Shown here in pieces: positions 20,335 to 30,726 of a stretch of 64,000 bases of DNA; positions within the stretch are counted from its first letter, which is position 1; every line of letters begins with the position of its first letter. Source of the DNA: Ahaetulla prasina (taxonomy: Eukaryota; Chordata; Lepidosauria; Squamata; Colubridae); assembly GCF_028640845.1 (NCBI RefSeq), contig NC_080539.1, forward strand, positions 189,791,436 through 189,855,435, given 5' to 3'. The position numbers and the translations under genes are program-made. Under the pieces are notes generated by a model. It saw only the letters and a list, made by a program, of their open reading frames with translations, made no database searches and had not been told where the DNA came from.

Positions 20335-20335
<1 letters not shown>
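19085..20335 (+). mobile_element. CR1 LINE (plus), 5'-truncated, young
   Basis: A plus-strand CR1 starting within the RT domain (one early frameshift near 19145) and ending in the canonical ttggactagaagacctccaa 3' end, directly followed by an (ATT)n microsatellite. The RT frame is otherwise open for 369 codons. Confidence 0.88.
19168..20277 (+). CDS. CR1 LINE reverse transcriptase (369 aa, open)
   Basis: An open frame for the palm, thumb and C-terminal part of a CR1 RT. Motifs in order: YLDFSKAFDKVDHNLLLDKV, CSGVPQGSVLGPVLFNIFIN, the catalytic [10 protein letters not shown] (FADD), then RDLGLLVDNHLDMSQQC and the CR1-typical C-terminus with VQRRATKMIRGLE and FLTVRTINQWNNLPAEVVNA. The apurinic-type endonuclease and the first part of RT are missing, so the copy cannot move by itself. 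Open frame over 1.1 kb implies recent insertion. The ATG used here is an internal Met, not the native start. Confidence 0.85.
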   Translation: MTKLVDQRNAVDIIYLDFSKAFDKVDHNLLLDKVEKCGLDSTTTRWICNWLTNRTQRIVLNGTTSTWREVCSGVPQGSVLGPVLFNIFINDLDEGIDGELIKFADDTKLAGIANTPEDRLEIQKDLDRLEHWALTNKMKFNSEKSKVLHLGQKNKMHRYRICGTLLNSSNCERDLGLLVDNHLDMSQQCVAAAKKAKTVLGCINRGIELRSCEVLVPLYNALVRPHLEYCIQFWSPRCKKDVETLERVQRRATKMIRGLEAKTYEERLQELGMPSLMKRRTRGDMIAVFQYLRSCHKEEGVKLFSKAPKGRTRSNWWKLIKERSNLELRRNFLTVRTINQWNNLPAEVVNAPTLETFKKMLDNHLSEMV

Positions 20336-20419
<84 letters not shown>

Positions 20420-20462
20420 TATTATATATTATTATATATGTAATCTGTTATTATTATATAGA
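20336..20462. repeat. (ATT)n microsatellite at the CR1 tail
   Basis: About 30 uninterrupted ATT units, then a degenerate ATT/ATAT part. It starts exactly where the CR1 3' end stops, so it grew from the LINE tail. Confidence 0.92.
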
Positions 20463-21199
20463 TGAAATGAGAAGACCTGTCAGCATGGTGGCCCACTCCT
20501 TTGACCTGGGTTCCCCTGCAGCAGATTCGAATCCCTCCATCTTGCCACTGTCAAAGCATCACAACATGCAGAAGGTCCCAAGAATAATAAACCAAATGTT
20601 GCTGATATTCAAGAGGAAGGTTTTGACCACCTAAATCTTTGGGAACCACAATATGGACTTTGTGGCTTAACACTGCAATAACTGTCACACACTTTAGCTT
20701 CCCAGGTAAACATTGCCCCAGGAATCATATGAAATTACAACACTGGCAGCCTTGGAGGTAGGAAGACATCATCACCAAGGATGAACCCCATCAAATTACA
20801 CCGATATAAAAAACAATATCTTAAAATCCACCATACTAAGTGCAAACCATCTGTCAAGCTTAAAATTGATTGGGGTGTGTTTGTATCCTTGGGCATTCTG
20901 ACATACATTCAGCTTGACACACTTTGGAGCTTAAGAGAGGATGGAGCCTTCAGTCAAAACAGCATTCCTAACTGATGAGTCAACCACATTCTGTCTGGCT
21001 GATCAGAGGAGGAGAGATGTCACCGAGCAACCAGCTCCCACCTTGGTTGGGCAATGTGACAGATGTTTTGGAAACATAAGAAACTGAAACTTATATTGGG
21101 GTGAAGCGCCAAGATGATGTATCTAAATGAATTTGTTCATTGAGAAGAAGCAATGCTTAGAGTTCGATTTGTGATGGGTACATTACTTGGACCCTGACA
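20463..21199 (+). other. Unassigned; possible Gypsy LTR
   Basis: The right end, accctgaca followed by ttaag, matches the 3' LTR boundary seen at 24905-24918 (cctgaca|ttaag), and degraded Gypsy internal sequence follows. A TG start at 20478 would make a 722-bp LTR. No second LTR copy is present to confirm this. Confidence 0.3.
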
Positions 21200-21473
21200 T
21201 TAAGCTAGTACTCCAAAAAAATCACTTCATTCCAACTGGAGCCACATTCCGGGGTCCTGAACCCCGGCTGCTCCCTGGTCAGTCCAGGGAGTAGGACGAC
21301 TCAGGGAAGATGAAGGACAGGAAAGAACCAGACAATGGCAGTGGAGGCTCCCTTAACTGATGGCAGGCCCCTGCAAATGCCCAGTGACAGGTCGGATCAG
21401 TGGCAGAGGACACCTGGCTCAGATCTGCGCAGCTGAGGCCCAGCGATCCAGGCTCAGCCAGGAAAAGTCTACC

Positions 21474-22072
21474 TGTTCTGTCCCCCTCCCCACCTCACAC
21501 AGAAGAATGCAGGAGCGAGCGTCTAACAGTCATTTATTCTACAACCGACCTGAATTTCCTTTGTAGATAAAGACTTGGCAGCTACAGTTCAAATGCCTGC
21601 CAAGTTCCTTATCAATGGCAGGGATGGGAGTCCACGTGTCCATAGGCTGTTGCCGGGGCAGCCAAGAGTTCACAGAATAATTCCTTCACACAGTCCAGGC
21701 CTTAACTCAAAAACAACCAATCCGAAGTTCATGCTTTGTAGTTTTTGTCCGTCACGGGCTACAGAGCAACTCCACCCGCTTTTATCCCCTGTGGGGTGTG
21801 AATCAGTGATTCAGCAATCTCTGGGCCTGCCACACCTCTTCCTTTGCTGCGCATGCCTCTCCTTCCAATGCTGCCTGAGACCAATCCAGGATTGATCCTT
21901 CTTACCCTCTGTCTGTGTGGGCTCTGACACACCTTCTTCCTGGCCTTCAGCTGGCACCTGAGGTGTTGCCAGAAAGGAGAGACCTGGAGAGGGAGGCCTT
22001 GTCAGCTCCTCCCCCTCACTCTCAGAGTCATCCTCCTCCATGAGGACAGACTCGGGAGCTAGAGTCACAACA
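21474..22072 (-). repeat. Solo LTR (599 bp) in Gypsy gag
   Basis: On the plus strand it starts tgttctgtccccctcc and ends gagtcacaaca. Flanks ctacc and ctact suggest a 5-bp TSD with one change. On the minus strand a gataaaag TATA-like box and a later AATAAA (near 21535) are in LTR order, so it is oriented minus. Its layout resembles the solo LTR at 40131-40701. Confidence 0.6.
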
Positions 22073-23730
22073 CTACTGGGGAAGGCGCAGAGGAGGCTGA
22101 TGGCCATATCTGCCTGAAGAGGAGAGTGGTGCAAGTCAGCCCTGGGTGAATCAAAGCTGCATGACCCACAGGGGCCTGCCCATGACCGGGATTTGGGAAT
22201 CCTGTGAGACCCCGGTGAAACAAGCCACAACTGTCATCAACCCCAACTGGTGGAACCAAAGCCGCCTGGTGGGGAATACAATGTGGGCAGTGGCAGGCTC
22301 AGCTCACTGTGTGCCTTTGTCCCAAACCCGCCGCAGCCACCACAGGCCCCGATGCAGCACGGGGGAAGCTTTTATGCCAACTGTGTCTGGCTCGGCTCCT
22401 CATGGACCTTCGCCTACCGTTTGCTGCCACCGATGCCACAGCAGAATCGGGCCACTGTGGGTCTTCGTCCCTTTCATAGAGCAGCCCCTGAGTCGGACCA
22501 GCCTCCCCCAGCTCAGGCCGATCCCCCTACACTTGACGGACACCCATGGCCTAAGTGCTGGCTCGGCTGGCAGAAGTTCCTGCCGTGCCAATGATAAGGT
22601 TCGGCAGAGGCCACAGAAGCCCCAGCTGGCCGAGATTGTGCAAGGCAGATCCCAGGGAGCCGAGAATCGAGGATAAGGCCTCTTCCCCCTTACCTGCCAC
22701 TTCTCCCTACTGACCAAGCGCATCGCCGCAAACCAAGTGTCAGCTTCCGGAATGCCAACTAGGCAGGATGCATTTTGAGCAAGTTGATGAGTTGTTAATC
22801 AGTGGATTCCTGCTACGCTCCTCACCGAACCTGTAAAGCTGGAAATGGGTCAACACAGAGGATGCCTCCACTTCATAGTAGTGCCGAAAATGAGAGAAAC
22901 TGGGATTGGCGTGGCTGTACAAGTGGGAAACCGTCATCACATGAAAGGATGGTTACCAAGAGACACGGATGGGGGTAGGGCCTCACCACCCAAGTCCAAC
23001 TGCCAGAGAAGAGGCCTCCCAACCACCAGATGACGTTGAATGAGACAAGAGGGCCACTGCCGCCACGCAACCACCCCGGAACCTCCCAGATACTTAGGGA
23101 GTACTAGGACCTTGCCGAAACATTCAGTGAAGATGATGCAGGTGTGCTGCCACCTCACTGTCCTACCAACTATGCCATTGAGCTCGTGCCGAGGTCTAAA
23201 CTACCTAAGCCAAAGATGTACTCCATGACCCCAAAAGAGATGAAAGAGTTAAGAAGGTACATCGATGCCAACCTAGCCCGTGGATTCATCCAGCTGGCAA
23301 AATCTAAGGTGGCTGCCCCAATCCTCTTCAAGGAGAAGAAAGATGGTTGATGAGGCTGTGCATGGATTCTAGGAGAATCAATGGGGTATGTGTGGAGAAC
23401 ACCTACCCACTCCCCCTCCTGAACATGTTGGCCCACCTGGACAAGGAGAAGATATTCACCAAACTGGACTTACAAGAGGTGTACTACAGGGTTCAAATAA
23501 AAGAAGGAGATGAATGGATGACTGCCTTCAACTGCCCCTTCAGTAGCTTCCAGTTCAGAGTGATGCCCTTTGGGTTGCAGGGAGCACCTGCAGTCTTCAT
23601 GCAGCTGATAAATAAGATACTGCACGATCACCTATACTTGATTGACGTTCTCATCTTTACCAAAACCCTAGAAGAACAGGTGAAGCTGATATGCCAGGTG
23701 TTACAGAAGCTTCTAGCAGCCAAGGTGGCT

Positions 23731-24003
23731 GCTCTGGTGGCTCAGCAGACTAAGTCTGTCTGTTATTAACACAGCTGCTTGCAATTACTGCAAGTTCAAA
23801 TCCCACCAGGCCTAAGGTTGACTCAGCCTTCCATTCTTTATAAGGTAGGTAAAATGAGGACCCAGATTGTTGGAGGCAATAAAGTTGACTTTGTATATAA
23901 TATACAAATGGATGAAGACTATTGCTTAACACAGTGTAAGCCGCCCTGAGTCTTCGGAGAAGGGCGGGATATAAATTCAAATAAAATTAAATTTAAAAAA
24001 AAA
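23731..24003 (+). mobile_element. tRNA-derived SINE (squamate type)
   Basis: The 5' part is tRNA-like with an A-box-like ggtggctcagcagac and a B-box-like gttcaaatcccac. The 3' part ends with gccgccctgagtcttcggag and an A-rich tail, shared with the L2 LINEs of this window, which implies L2-type machinery moves it. It splits Gypsy RT. The reverse copy at 34766-35023 is the same family. Confidence 0.82.
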
Positions 24004-24453
24004 GGCATATGCAGAGCTGTCGAAGTGCAAATTCCACAAGACCAGCATAGACTACCTCGGCTATCGAGTGCCGAGCAAGGGAATAGAGATGGATCCAGGT
24101 AAAGTGAGACCAGTACTGGATTTGCAACCGCAACACACATGCAAACAACTACTAAGCTTTTTAGGGTTTGCAAATTTCTACCGGCAACTCATCCCCGCTT
24201 TCGCTGAAATTGCCTGCCTATTACCGAATTGCTGAAGACTGGTAAGGGTCCACAACAGCCATGGCCCTCAAATGGACCCTGGAGTGCCAACGCGCCTTCG
24301 AACAACTGAAAGGATTGTTTGCCAAAGAGCCAACTCTCAAGCACCCTGACTCAGACCAGCCTTTCGTGATCCAAGCCAACAGCAGCGAGATGGCCATCAC
24401 AGCGGTCCTCCTCCAGAAAGACAGACTGTCAGCCTCCGCCCACTACAAGTTAC

Positions 24454-24913
24454 TGTTTTATTGCTAGGAGTTAATTAGTTTATTGTGGTGGGTAATATAT
24501 CTTCTAAATGAGGCCTAGCTTGCTACGGCTGCCATGGTAACGGGGGGAGGAGAGAATGGAGGTTGGAAGAGAAACGAAACTTTAAAATGAATAGTTACCT
24601 TCAAACGTGTTCATAGTTAGAAGGCGGGCTGATAACATGCACCGCTAACAGCCCGAACATACCAGAGGAATGAAACCATCTGAAGATGCACCCCACGTGG
24701 CACCTAAGGGGAACGTGGATTGGACAAGACTGACTGGACTACCAGGGAGAGGGCTTGAGGCTTATTTCTTATATCTGTATTCCGCGCCAATTACCTCAGA
24801 GCTTGGTTTCACTTTGTTTGCTTTCAGTTCATACGCAGTAAAAGTACCTTTCTCTACAAACCATGGAGTTGGGGTTTTTCTTTCTTGAGTATTGAAAGGA
24901 GGCATTCCTGACA
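24454..24913 (+). repeat. 5' LTR of the main Gypsy
   Basis: Starts tgttttattgctagg and ends attcctgaca (TG...CA, 460 bp), immediately before ttaag and the gag leader. It directly abuts the RNase H of the preceding Gypsy, so it marks the insertion point in that older copy. No obvious TGG-type primer-binding site follows. Confidence 0.6.
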
Positions 24914-24954
24914 TTAAGTAAGCTCTCAGTCTTCAGCCATCCAGGAACCACACT

Positions 24955-26120
24955 GTGGGGGCTAAGAAAAGAATGTCTGACCAAGGCAGTGACCAGGAAG
25001 ATATGGGAGCTGCTGGTTCCTCTCTCCTTCAGACAAAACCTGGCTGGGATGTTTCAGAATGGCTGGCAAAATTACAGCTTGAAGAAAAGCTGGAGAGGCC
25101 CAGATGGTCATCGGGAGTGGAGAGGATGCCGGAGCCGGGGGAGGTCCCTCAACAGTAACCAGACGCCAAGGAGGAACGCTTGCCAGGCAGGAAGAACAGA
25201 AGGAAGACCTCCTGATTACCCAAGCAGTACAGCTGCTGAGAGAAGCCTCTGAGAGTCGAAGAGCTCCTGGAAGGTATGAATTGCCTGCCCAGGGACTCTC
25301 TGGAAGGGGCGGAGATGAACGTGGCCAGGGGGGAGCTGAAACTGCTACTTGTGCAGAAGAGAAAGCTGGAGACTGGGAAGATGCAGCCCAGACCCCGGGG
25401 CCCCTAGCATCCACTGTGGGCCAGGGCCTCCCCTGCTGGGCAGGCATTGCCACAAAGGCAGAAAAGGCCCAAAATTCCTACTTGCCTGGAAAATATGGAG
25501 GGGATCCCAAAGGGCTGCGGTGCTTCCTAGCTCAAGTATGGAACCACATGCAAGACTGGGGATAGAATTTTCTTTCCGACGCAGCCCATGTGAGATGCGT
25601 GACCAGAGCTTTTGAAGGGGTGGTGTCTGATTAGATGGTGTCCCTTCACAATGAACATTCCCCATTGCTAAGAAATTATGACCAGTTAATGGTAGCCCTC
25701 AGAGCCCGATTTGAGGACACCCTGGCAGAGCGAAGGGCCAGAATCCGGATGAAATCTATTCAACAGGGGAGGAGGTCGGTGGCAGAGTATACCCAGGAAT
25801 TTCGTGAGCTAGTGCCTTACATGAGAGGATGGTCAGAAGTAGATCTGCTGGAAAACTACAAAGATGGCCTCAATGAAGATGTTTATAAGGACTGCTGCTC
25901 ACGTGGGGCCCCGCGCGACCTCCAGGGCTGGTATGTGCTGGCTGTGGATGTGGAGATTGATCTGGCTAGAGATCGCATCCGTGGTGGACACACTTGGAGT
26001 AAGGCTCTTTCCCTGCCCTACAAGGGAGCTCTGAAAGGCACTGGGGAACCTGCTCGCTCGAAGCCAAGATCCACGGCGTGCTTCTGATGTGGAAAAGAGG
26101 GTCACTGCGCTGCTGAATGT
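24955..26120 (+). pseudogene. Gypsy gag (frameshifted)
   Basis: Gag-like frames at 24970-25158, 25104-25565 and 25635-26087. The last encodes the capsid-like segment: QLMVALRARFEDTLAERRAR, RRSVAEYTQEFRELVPYMRG and ARGAP-like VYKDCCSRGAPRDLQGWYVL, phrases typical of Ty3/Gypsy gag. A zinc knuckle (C-x2-C-x4-H-x4-C; CGKEGHCAAEC) sits at about 26075-26120 but is preceded by an in-frame TGA. Role in the family: packages element RNA in virus-like particles. The copy is dead because of two shifts and the stop. Confidence 0.75.
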
Positions 26121-26329
26121 GTCACAAAGCTTGGATCCAAGGTGATCCCTGGTGGTGGGAAGAGAGCTGATAAACTGCCCACCAAGCCTCGCAAGGTCAC
26201 CCTGAAAAGAGCAGAAGTCGTCGAGTTCGCTCCCCCAGAACAAGGGGAATTGGGAACTCCGACCAGCACCAGTGTCAGAGGATCCGAAACCGATTCCAAC
26301 GAGGACTTCCTGGTAAGTCAGAGGGGGGC

Positions 26330-27880
26330 ACCGTTGACCATCCCAGTGGAACTACAAGTCCCTTCTACCAGGGTGCACCAGGTGTGTTATCGGCCCCGAA
26401 ATTGCGGAAAAGATGGGCTTAAGACTAAAAACTTTGAGCAGACCCATCGCATTTTGCCAGTTAGATGGGTCGTTAGCAGGGGGAGGTCCCACACAATTCG
26501 CAACCGAACCAATAGAGATGATCATGGGTGATCAGCAAGAGATCCTGAGCTTCATTGCTGTCCCGAACATAGACCGACCCCTCCTGCTGGGGTTGCCATG
26601 GCTTCGGAAATGGAACCCGCGAATAAATTGGAGGACAGGCGTGCTGCGCTTTTGCTCTAAACAGAGCCAGATGGAGAGGGAGTGTGACAGTGTGGCGAAA
26701 CCGCCGAGCAAAATGGCTGTGACAGAGCATCCGGCAGGAGAGGAAAGAATTCCTAAAGAAAACTGGGACCTTCAGGAGGTGTTTAGTGAAAAGGCTTCTG
26801 ACGTGCTGCCTCCCCATAGGCCTACAGACTGTAGCATAGAGATCCTTCTGGGAGTAAAGCTTCCGAAACAAAAATCCTACCCCATGACCCCCAGGGAACT
26901 GGAGGAGCTACAGAACTTCATTGATAAAAACCTAAAATGCGGCTTCATACAACTGGCTAGACCGCGAGTAACTGCCTCTGTAACGTTTAGAGAGAAGGAT
27001 GGGTCATTTCGCCTAGTGGTGGACCATAAAAATCTGAACGCCATATGCGTGGAGAACATTTACACATTATACTCATGAAAGACATGTTAGCCCATTTGTC
27101 CAAAGGGAAGATCTTTACTAAATTGGACTTGTGGGAGGCCTACTATACACTGCGTATTAAGGAAGGGGGTGAATGGAAAACTGCTTTCAAATGTCTCCTG
27201 GGTTGTTTCCAGTTCTGAGTGCTCCCTTTCGGATTACAAGGGCCCTCCGCAGTTTTCATGCAGCTGATCAACAAAGTACTCCATGAGCACCTGTTCAAAG
27301 GGGTTCTGGTCTACCTCGATGACATTCTCATTTACACGGAGACCATGGACGAACACGTGAAACTAGTGAGAGCGGTCCTCAAAAAACTTAGGGCCGCTGA
27401 ACTGTATGCTAAATTGTCCAAATGTGATTTCCACCAGACCAAAATTGTCTATTTGAGGTATCACATATCACCTGAAGGCCTAGAAATGGATCCAGAGAAG
27501 GTCAGGCAGACCTACTGGAATGGGCACCTCCCCGTACCCGCAGTTACAGAATTTCTTGGGGTTTGCGAATTTCTACCGACAATTCATCCCATTGTTTGCA
27601 AAAATTGCTTTACCAATTACCAATCTATTGAAAACTAAAGGAAAATTGAAGCCAAAACCCTCCCAGCCTCTCGAATGGACTATGGAATGTCAGGCAGCTT
27701 TTGAAAAGCTGAAATGGCTGTTTGCTGCCAAACCGATCCTTAAACACCCGGACATAGACACCCCATTTGTCGTTCAGGCGGATGCTAGTGATGTTGCTGT
27801 AGGAGTGATCCTGCTTCAAGCCAATTTGGAAGGAAAGCTACAACCGTGTGCATATACCTCTTGAAAATTGTCGGCCACTG
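26330..27880 (+). pseudogene. Gypsy protease, RT and RNase H start
   Basis: Protease region: IAEKMGLRLKTL and LLLGLPWLRKWNPRINW (the LGxxWL-type end) are clear, but the active-site Asp-Ser-Gly expected just before CTRCVIGPEIAEKM is not in frame. RT: FIDKNLKCGFIQLARPRVTA, then DGSFRLVVDHKNLNAICVEN, FGLQGPSAVFMQLINKVL and the catalytic VYLDDILIYTETM (YLDD), with a stop before LPFGLQG. RNase H begins with LEWTMECQAAFEKLKWLF and VVQADASDVAVGVILLQ, then is interrupted at 27880. The related older copy at 21200-24453 lacks the YLDD. Confidence 0.8.
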
Positions 27881-28504
27881 GACTTCCTGTGGCTCTGCTG
27901 GTCGTTGAGGATGGTCTTTTTAGACCGCTAGCCCTGGATCACGTAGAGCCGCTAAGACAGCGAAAATCAGCTGTCTAGCGGCTTGGAAACCTTTCTCTCG
28001 GGTGAAGAGGGAAAGGTGAGCGATCGGGTGGAGGTAGAGCTCCCCCAAAAGCACCAGGAATGATCCTGGAGGCTTGAAGGGGAGAGCTCCCTTGGGAACC
28101 CAAAGAGCTCCGGATCCAGGAAGCCTTTGTCTTTTTTTTTGGCAGAGCAAAACGCCGCGACCACATCTGTGATCAATATTGAGTTTAAATGGATTTTTGA
28201 CTTAACCAGACACAGCAATGTCAGGAGGCAAGGTAGATGTAAGTACCAAATCCACCGTGTGTGGATTTCGTTTGAGAAGAAAGGAAATGGCGTCTGAGTA
28301 TATTGGACGTGAAAGTGAAAGTCAAAGAGGTGTTTATTAATACTGTTACAGTTTATAACTTTGCTTAAACTTGCTGGATCTACGCTTATATGAAGAAACT
28401 ATAAAGTGAAAGCTGGAAGGATTATACAACTGACCTAATTTATCTTAAATACTGTGTTTATGGAAAGATTTTGACTTTGTTTCAAATTATAAAATTAAAG
28501 TAAG

Positions 28505-29574
28505 ATGGCTTCTGTACAAATACAGCCTGCTGTTTTCAAGGAAGTTGGAGCGCCGTTAGTTCAACTATATGAATTACAAGAGGAGCTGAAGGAATTTCTG
28601 AAGGCTCAAATTTCTGTTCAGGATAAAAAAATTAAGGAAACTGAGGAGAAAATATTGAAAATTAAAGACTTTGTTGCAGATGAGGATGAAGAGATACGAG
28701 AAGAAGTGCTGGCAGCATTTAAGACTCTGGTTGAATAAACAAAACAATTGGGTGACAAAGTGGAAGAGATGGATCAAGTTAATTTGAACTTAAAAAGTAA
28801 AATAGAGGAGCTTCAGACCAAGGCGAAGAATATAAAGCAGTTGGATGATAAGAGTTGAAGAAATTAATCAAGTTAATTTGGACTTAAAAAATAAAATAGA
28901 GATGCTCCAGATCAAGGCAGAGAGAGCAGAAGAAGAGTGGGTTCTATTGCAATACAGAGTTATGGAATTTGCATTGAGAGTAAGAGGTTTGAAAGAAAAT
29001 AAATGAAAGGACTTAAAAAAGATTTTTGCAGAGGCTTTTGCACAGCTGATTGGACAGAAACCAGTGGACTTTAAATTTCCAAATTGAAAAAAATTACTGT
29101 GTTAATTCATGGGTTGCAAAGCAGAGACATTTGCCAAGAGATGTAGTAATTTATTTTACATCCAGGAAGATTAGGAATGAAATTTCACAAGTTTCTTATA
29201 AAAATAAAATTCAAATATTGGGACAAGAGGTATTGGTATTGAAAGAAATTCCTCCTAAAATGTTAAGAAATAGAAAAGAATATGATTTTTTGGTGGATCA
29301 GCTTAGAAATCTCCAGATACAGTACAGATGGAATGTACCAGCTGGATTAACAGTAAACTATAAGGGAGGGAGATATTGTCTTAATACAGTTTTTAAAGCA
29401 AGAGATTTTCATAATAAAGTATTGAAGGTTGGAAGTTTGCCATTGTTAGAAGTTAAGATGAAAGGAGAGGTGGGAATGCTTAAAAAAGGGGAAAAGGAAG
29501 CAAAGCAAATACAACTTAAAATTGGGGCTGTAAATTTGGGAGAAGAAACACAGAAAGCCGTAGGGAAGGATTAA
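28505..29574 (+). pseudogene. L1 ORF1 protein, broken by stops
   Basis: Start ATG at 28505 (MASVQIQPAVFKEVG). A coiled coil rich in Lys and Glu (EELKEFLKAQISVQDKKIKE) follows to 28738, where a TAA stops it. The homologous frame continues through several stops to an open part at 29050-29574 with CVNSWVAKQRHLPRDVVIYF and LGQEVLVLKEIPPKMLRNRK, matching the RRM and C-terminal domain of the half-L1 ORF1 at 3892-4867. Order and length agree with L1 ORF1p. Decay is greater than in the other copy. Confidence 0.78.
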
Positions 29575-30224
29575 AGCATGATTGTAACTACTAAACGTAA
29601 ACAGCAAGGAGTAAAGAAGTAATATTTCCAAATGAAAAGACTTTCCTTTCATGGGATAGGGTAAATTATAAGTGATATTTCTGAACATAAAAAGTAGAAA
29701 CAAGTTATGGATTGTATGATAAATGGGGTGTAAATTGTTTAGAAAGTTATGGTATGGGGAATATGGGGAAGAATATGAGGTAAATGTTAAATTTATATAA
29801 GGAAAGATGATGTTTTTTATTATGTATGATGGATATATAAATATGATGGATTATAAGGTAACTGAGGAATAATTTTTGATATTAGAACATTGGAAGATGG
29901 GATATTGTTTATTACAGAAGATTGGACTTTAAATTTAATGAACTTAGATGAGAAGGTAGAATTATCACCATATTTGAAAGATTATTTTTGAAAGATATAT
30001 ATAACGGAGATTGAAATAACAAAATACTAAATAGCTTTTAAATGAATAGAAAGTAATTGTATTAATATTTTCCTTTTTCTTCTTTTTTTATGGAAAAGGG
30101 GAGTTGAGGTTCAAGAAGAGGGATGGGAGTTTATGCTAATTAGCATATTTTAGTTTATGATTGTTAGATACAATACAATACAATACAATACAATAGATAT
30201 TTAGATACTTGCTCTGGGAAGTTG

Positions 30225-30312
30225 GGGGGGAGGGGATGGGGGAAGGAGGGAGGAGGGAGGGGAAGGGTTAGGGTTGGAGGGAGGGTGGGTGGGTGGGTGG
30301 GATGTATGGGGG
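30225..30312 (+). repeat. G-rich tract in the half-L1 3' region
   Basis: Runs of three or more G repeated over nearly 90 nt, including (GGGT)n, suit G-quadruplex formation. Similar G-rich tracts on the transcribed strand lie at 34247-34302 and 54978-55052, near the ends of other L1 copies. Confidence 0.7.
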
Positions 30313-30360
30313 AAAAAATCTTGTAAAACTTTTTCAATTAAAAAAAAATTGTTGGCACTG

Positions 30361-30726
30361 AAAGACGGTGGGCCATATGGGAAAAGGAGGCATTTGCTGT
30401 TCGCTGGGCCCTCTTAACATGGAGGCAATTTCTGGAAAGGGCCTTTTGAGGTGTGGACTGATCAAAAAAATTTAGAAACCCTGAAAATGCCTAGGAAACT
30501 GTCACCAAAGCAAGTCTGGTGGGCCCATCATTTTAACCGTTTTAACTTTTCCCTACATTACCTCCCGGGAGGAAATAACTTTTTAGCGGATGCTCTTTCA
30601 AGATTACCTCAATACAATAGCACTCAGACGGAGGTGATTTGCCCATTGTTCCTGCAAAGCAGCTGGCGGCCCCAGCGGTCACCTGAAGCCAAGCAAATAA
30701 AAATGTGGCCATACCTGGCGATCTGA
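30361..30726 (+). pseudogene. Gypsy RNase H C-terminal part
   Basis: Resumes after the half-L1: VWTDQKNLETLKMPRKLSPK, then HHFNRFNFSLHYLPGGNNFL and ADALSRLPQ, the standard end of Gypsy RNase H. One or more stops near 30420-30450. Confidence 0.8.

Larger units (their letters stand above)
21200..24453 (+). mobile_element. Degraded Ty3/Gypsy retrotransposon (gag-pol)
   Basis: Plus-strand internal sequence with stops and shifts. The gag/protease region (21200-23100) is very degraded. RT (about 23140-23725) shows AIELVPRSKLPKPKMYSMTP, FTKLDLQEVYYRVQIKEGDE and FRVMPFGLQGAPAVFMQLIN. The catalytic YLDD site is altered to a YLID-like sequence at about 23635. After a SINE (23731-24003) come FLGFANFYRQLIP-like and RNase H start sequences (24130-24450). 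It ends where the LTR of the next Gypsy begins. A solo LTR interrupts gag at 21474-22072. Confidence 0.72.
27881..30344 (+). mobile_element. ORF1-only (half) L1 retrotransposon in Gypsy RNase H
   Basis: Flanked by near-identical repeats (aaaattgtcggccactg at 27864-27880; aaaattgttggcactg at 30345-30360). The plus-strand layout is a 5' UTR of about 620 bp, ORF1 (28505-29574, broken), an AT-rich 3' region, a G-rich tract (30225-30312) and an A-rich end. There is no ORF2. The 5' end (gacttcctgtggctctgctg) is alignable with that of the minus-strand half-L1 at 5505, and the last about 25 nt (aaaactttttcaattaaaa) resemble the ends of the full L1 and the 34205-34680 copy. This is a second member of the same ORF1-only design. 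Confidence 0.8.

Noticed and set aside
21811..22230. 139-codon minus-strand frame, possible captured gene
   Set aside because: It falls across a solo LTR boundary and has low complexity (Ser/Glu/Pro-rich).
23731..23830. tRNA gene
   Set aside because: A and B boxes are present but the sequence continues into a SINE body with an L2-like tail; the cloverleaf is not maintained.
24962..25665. Minus-strand open frames (up to 163 codons) opposite the Gypsy gag
   Set aside because: Antisense to gag, compositionally driven, no recognisable domain.
30266..30280. ttagggttagggttgg, a possible interstitial telomere repeat
   Set aside because: Only about two units inside a longer G-rich L1 3' tract; no array.
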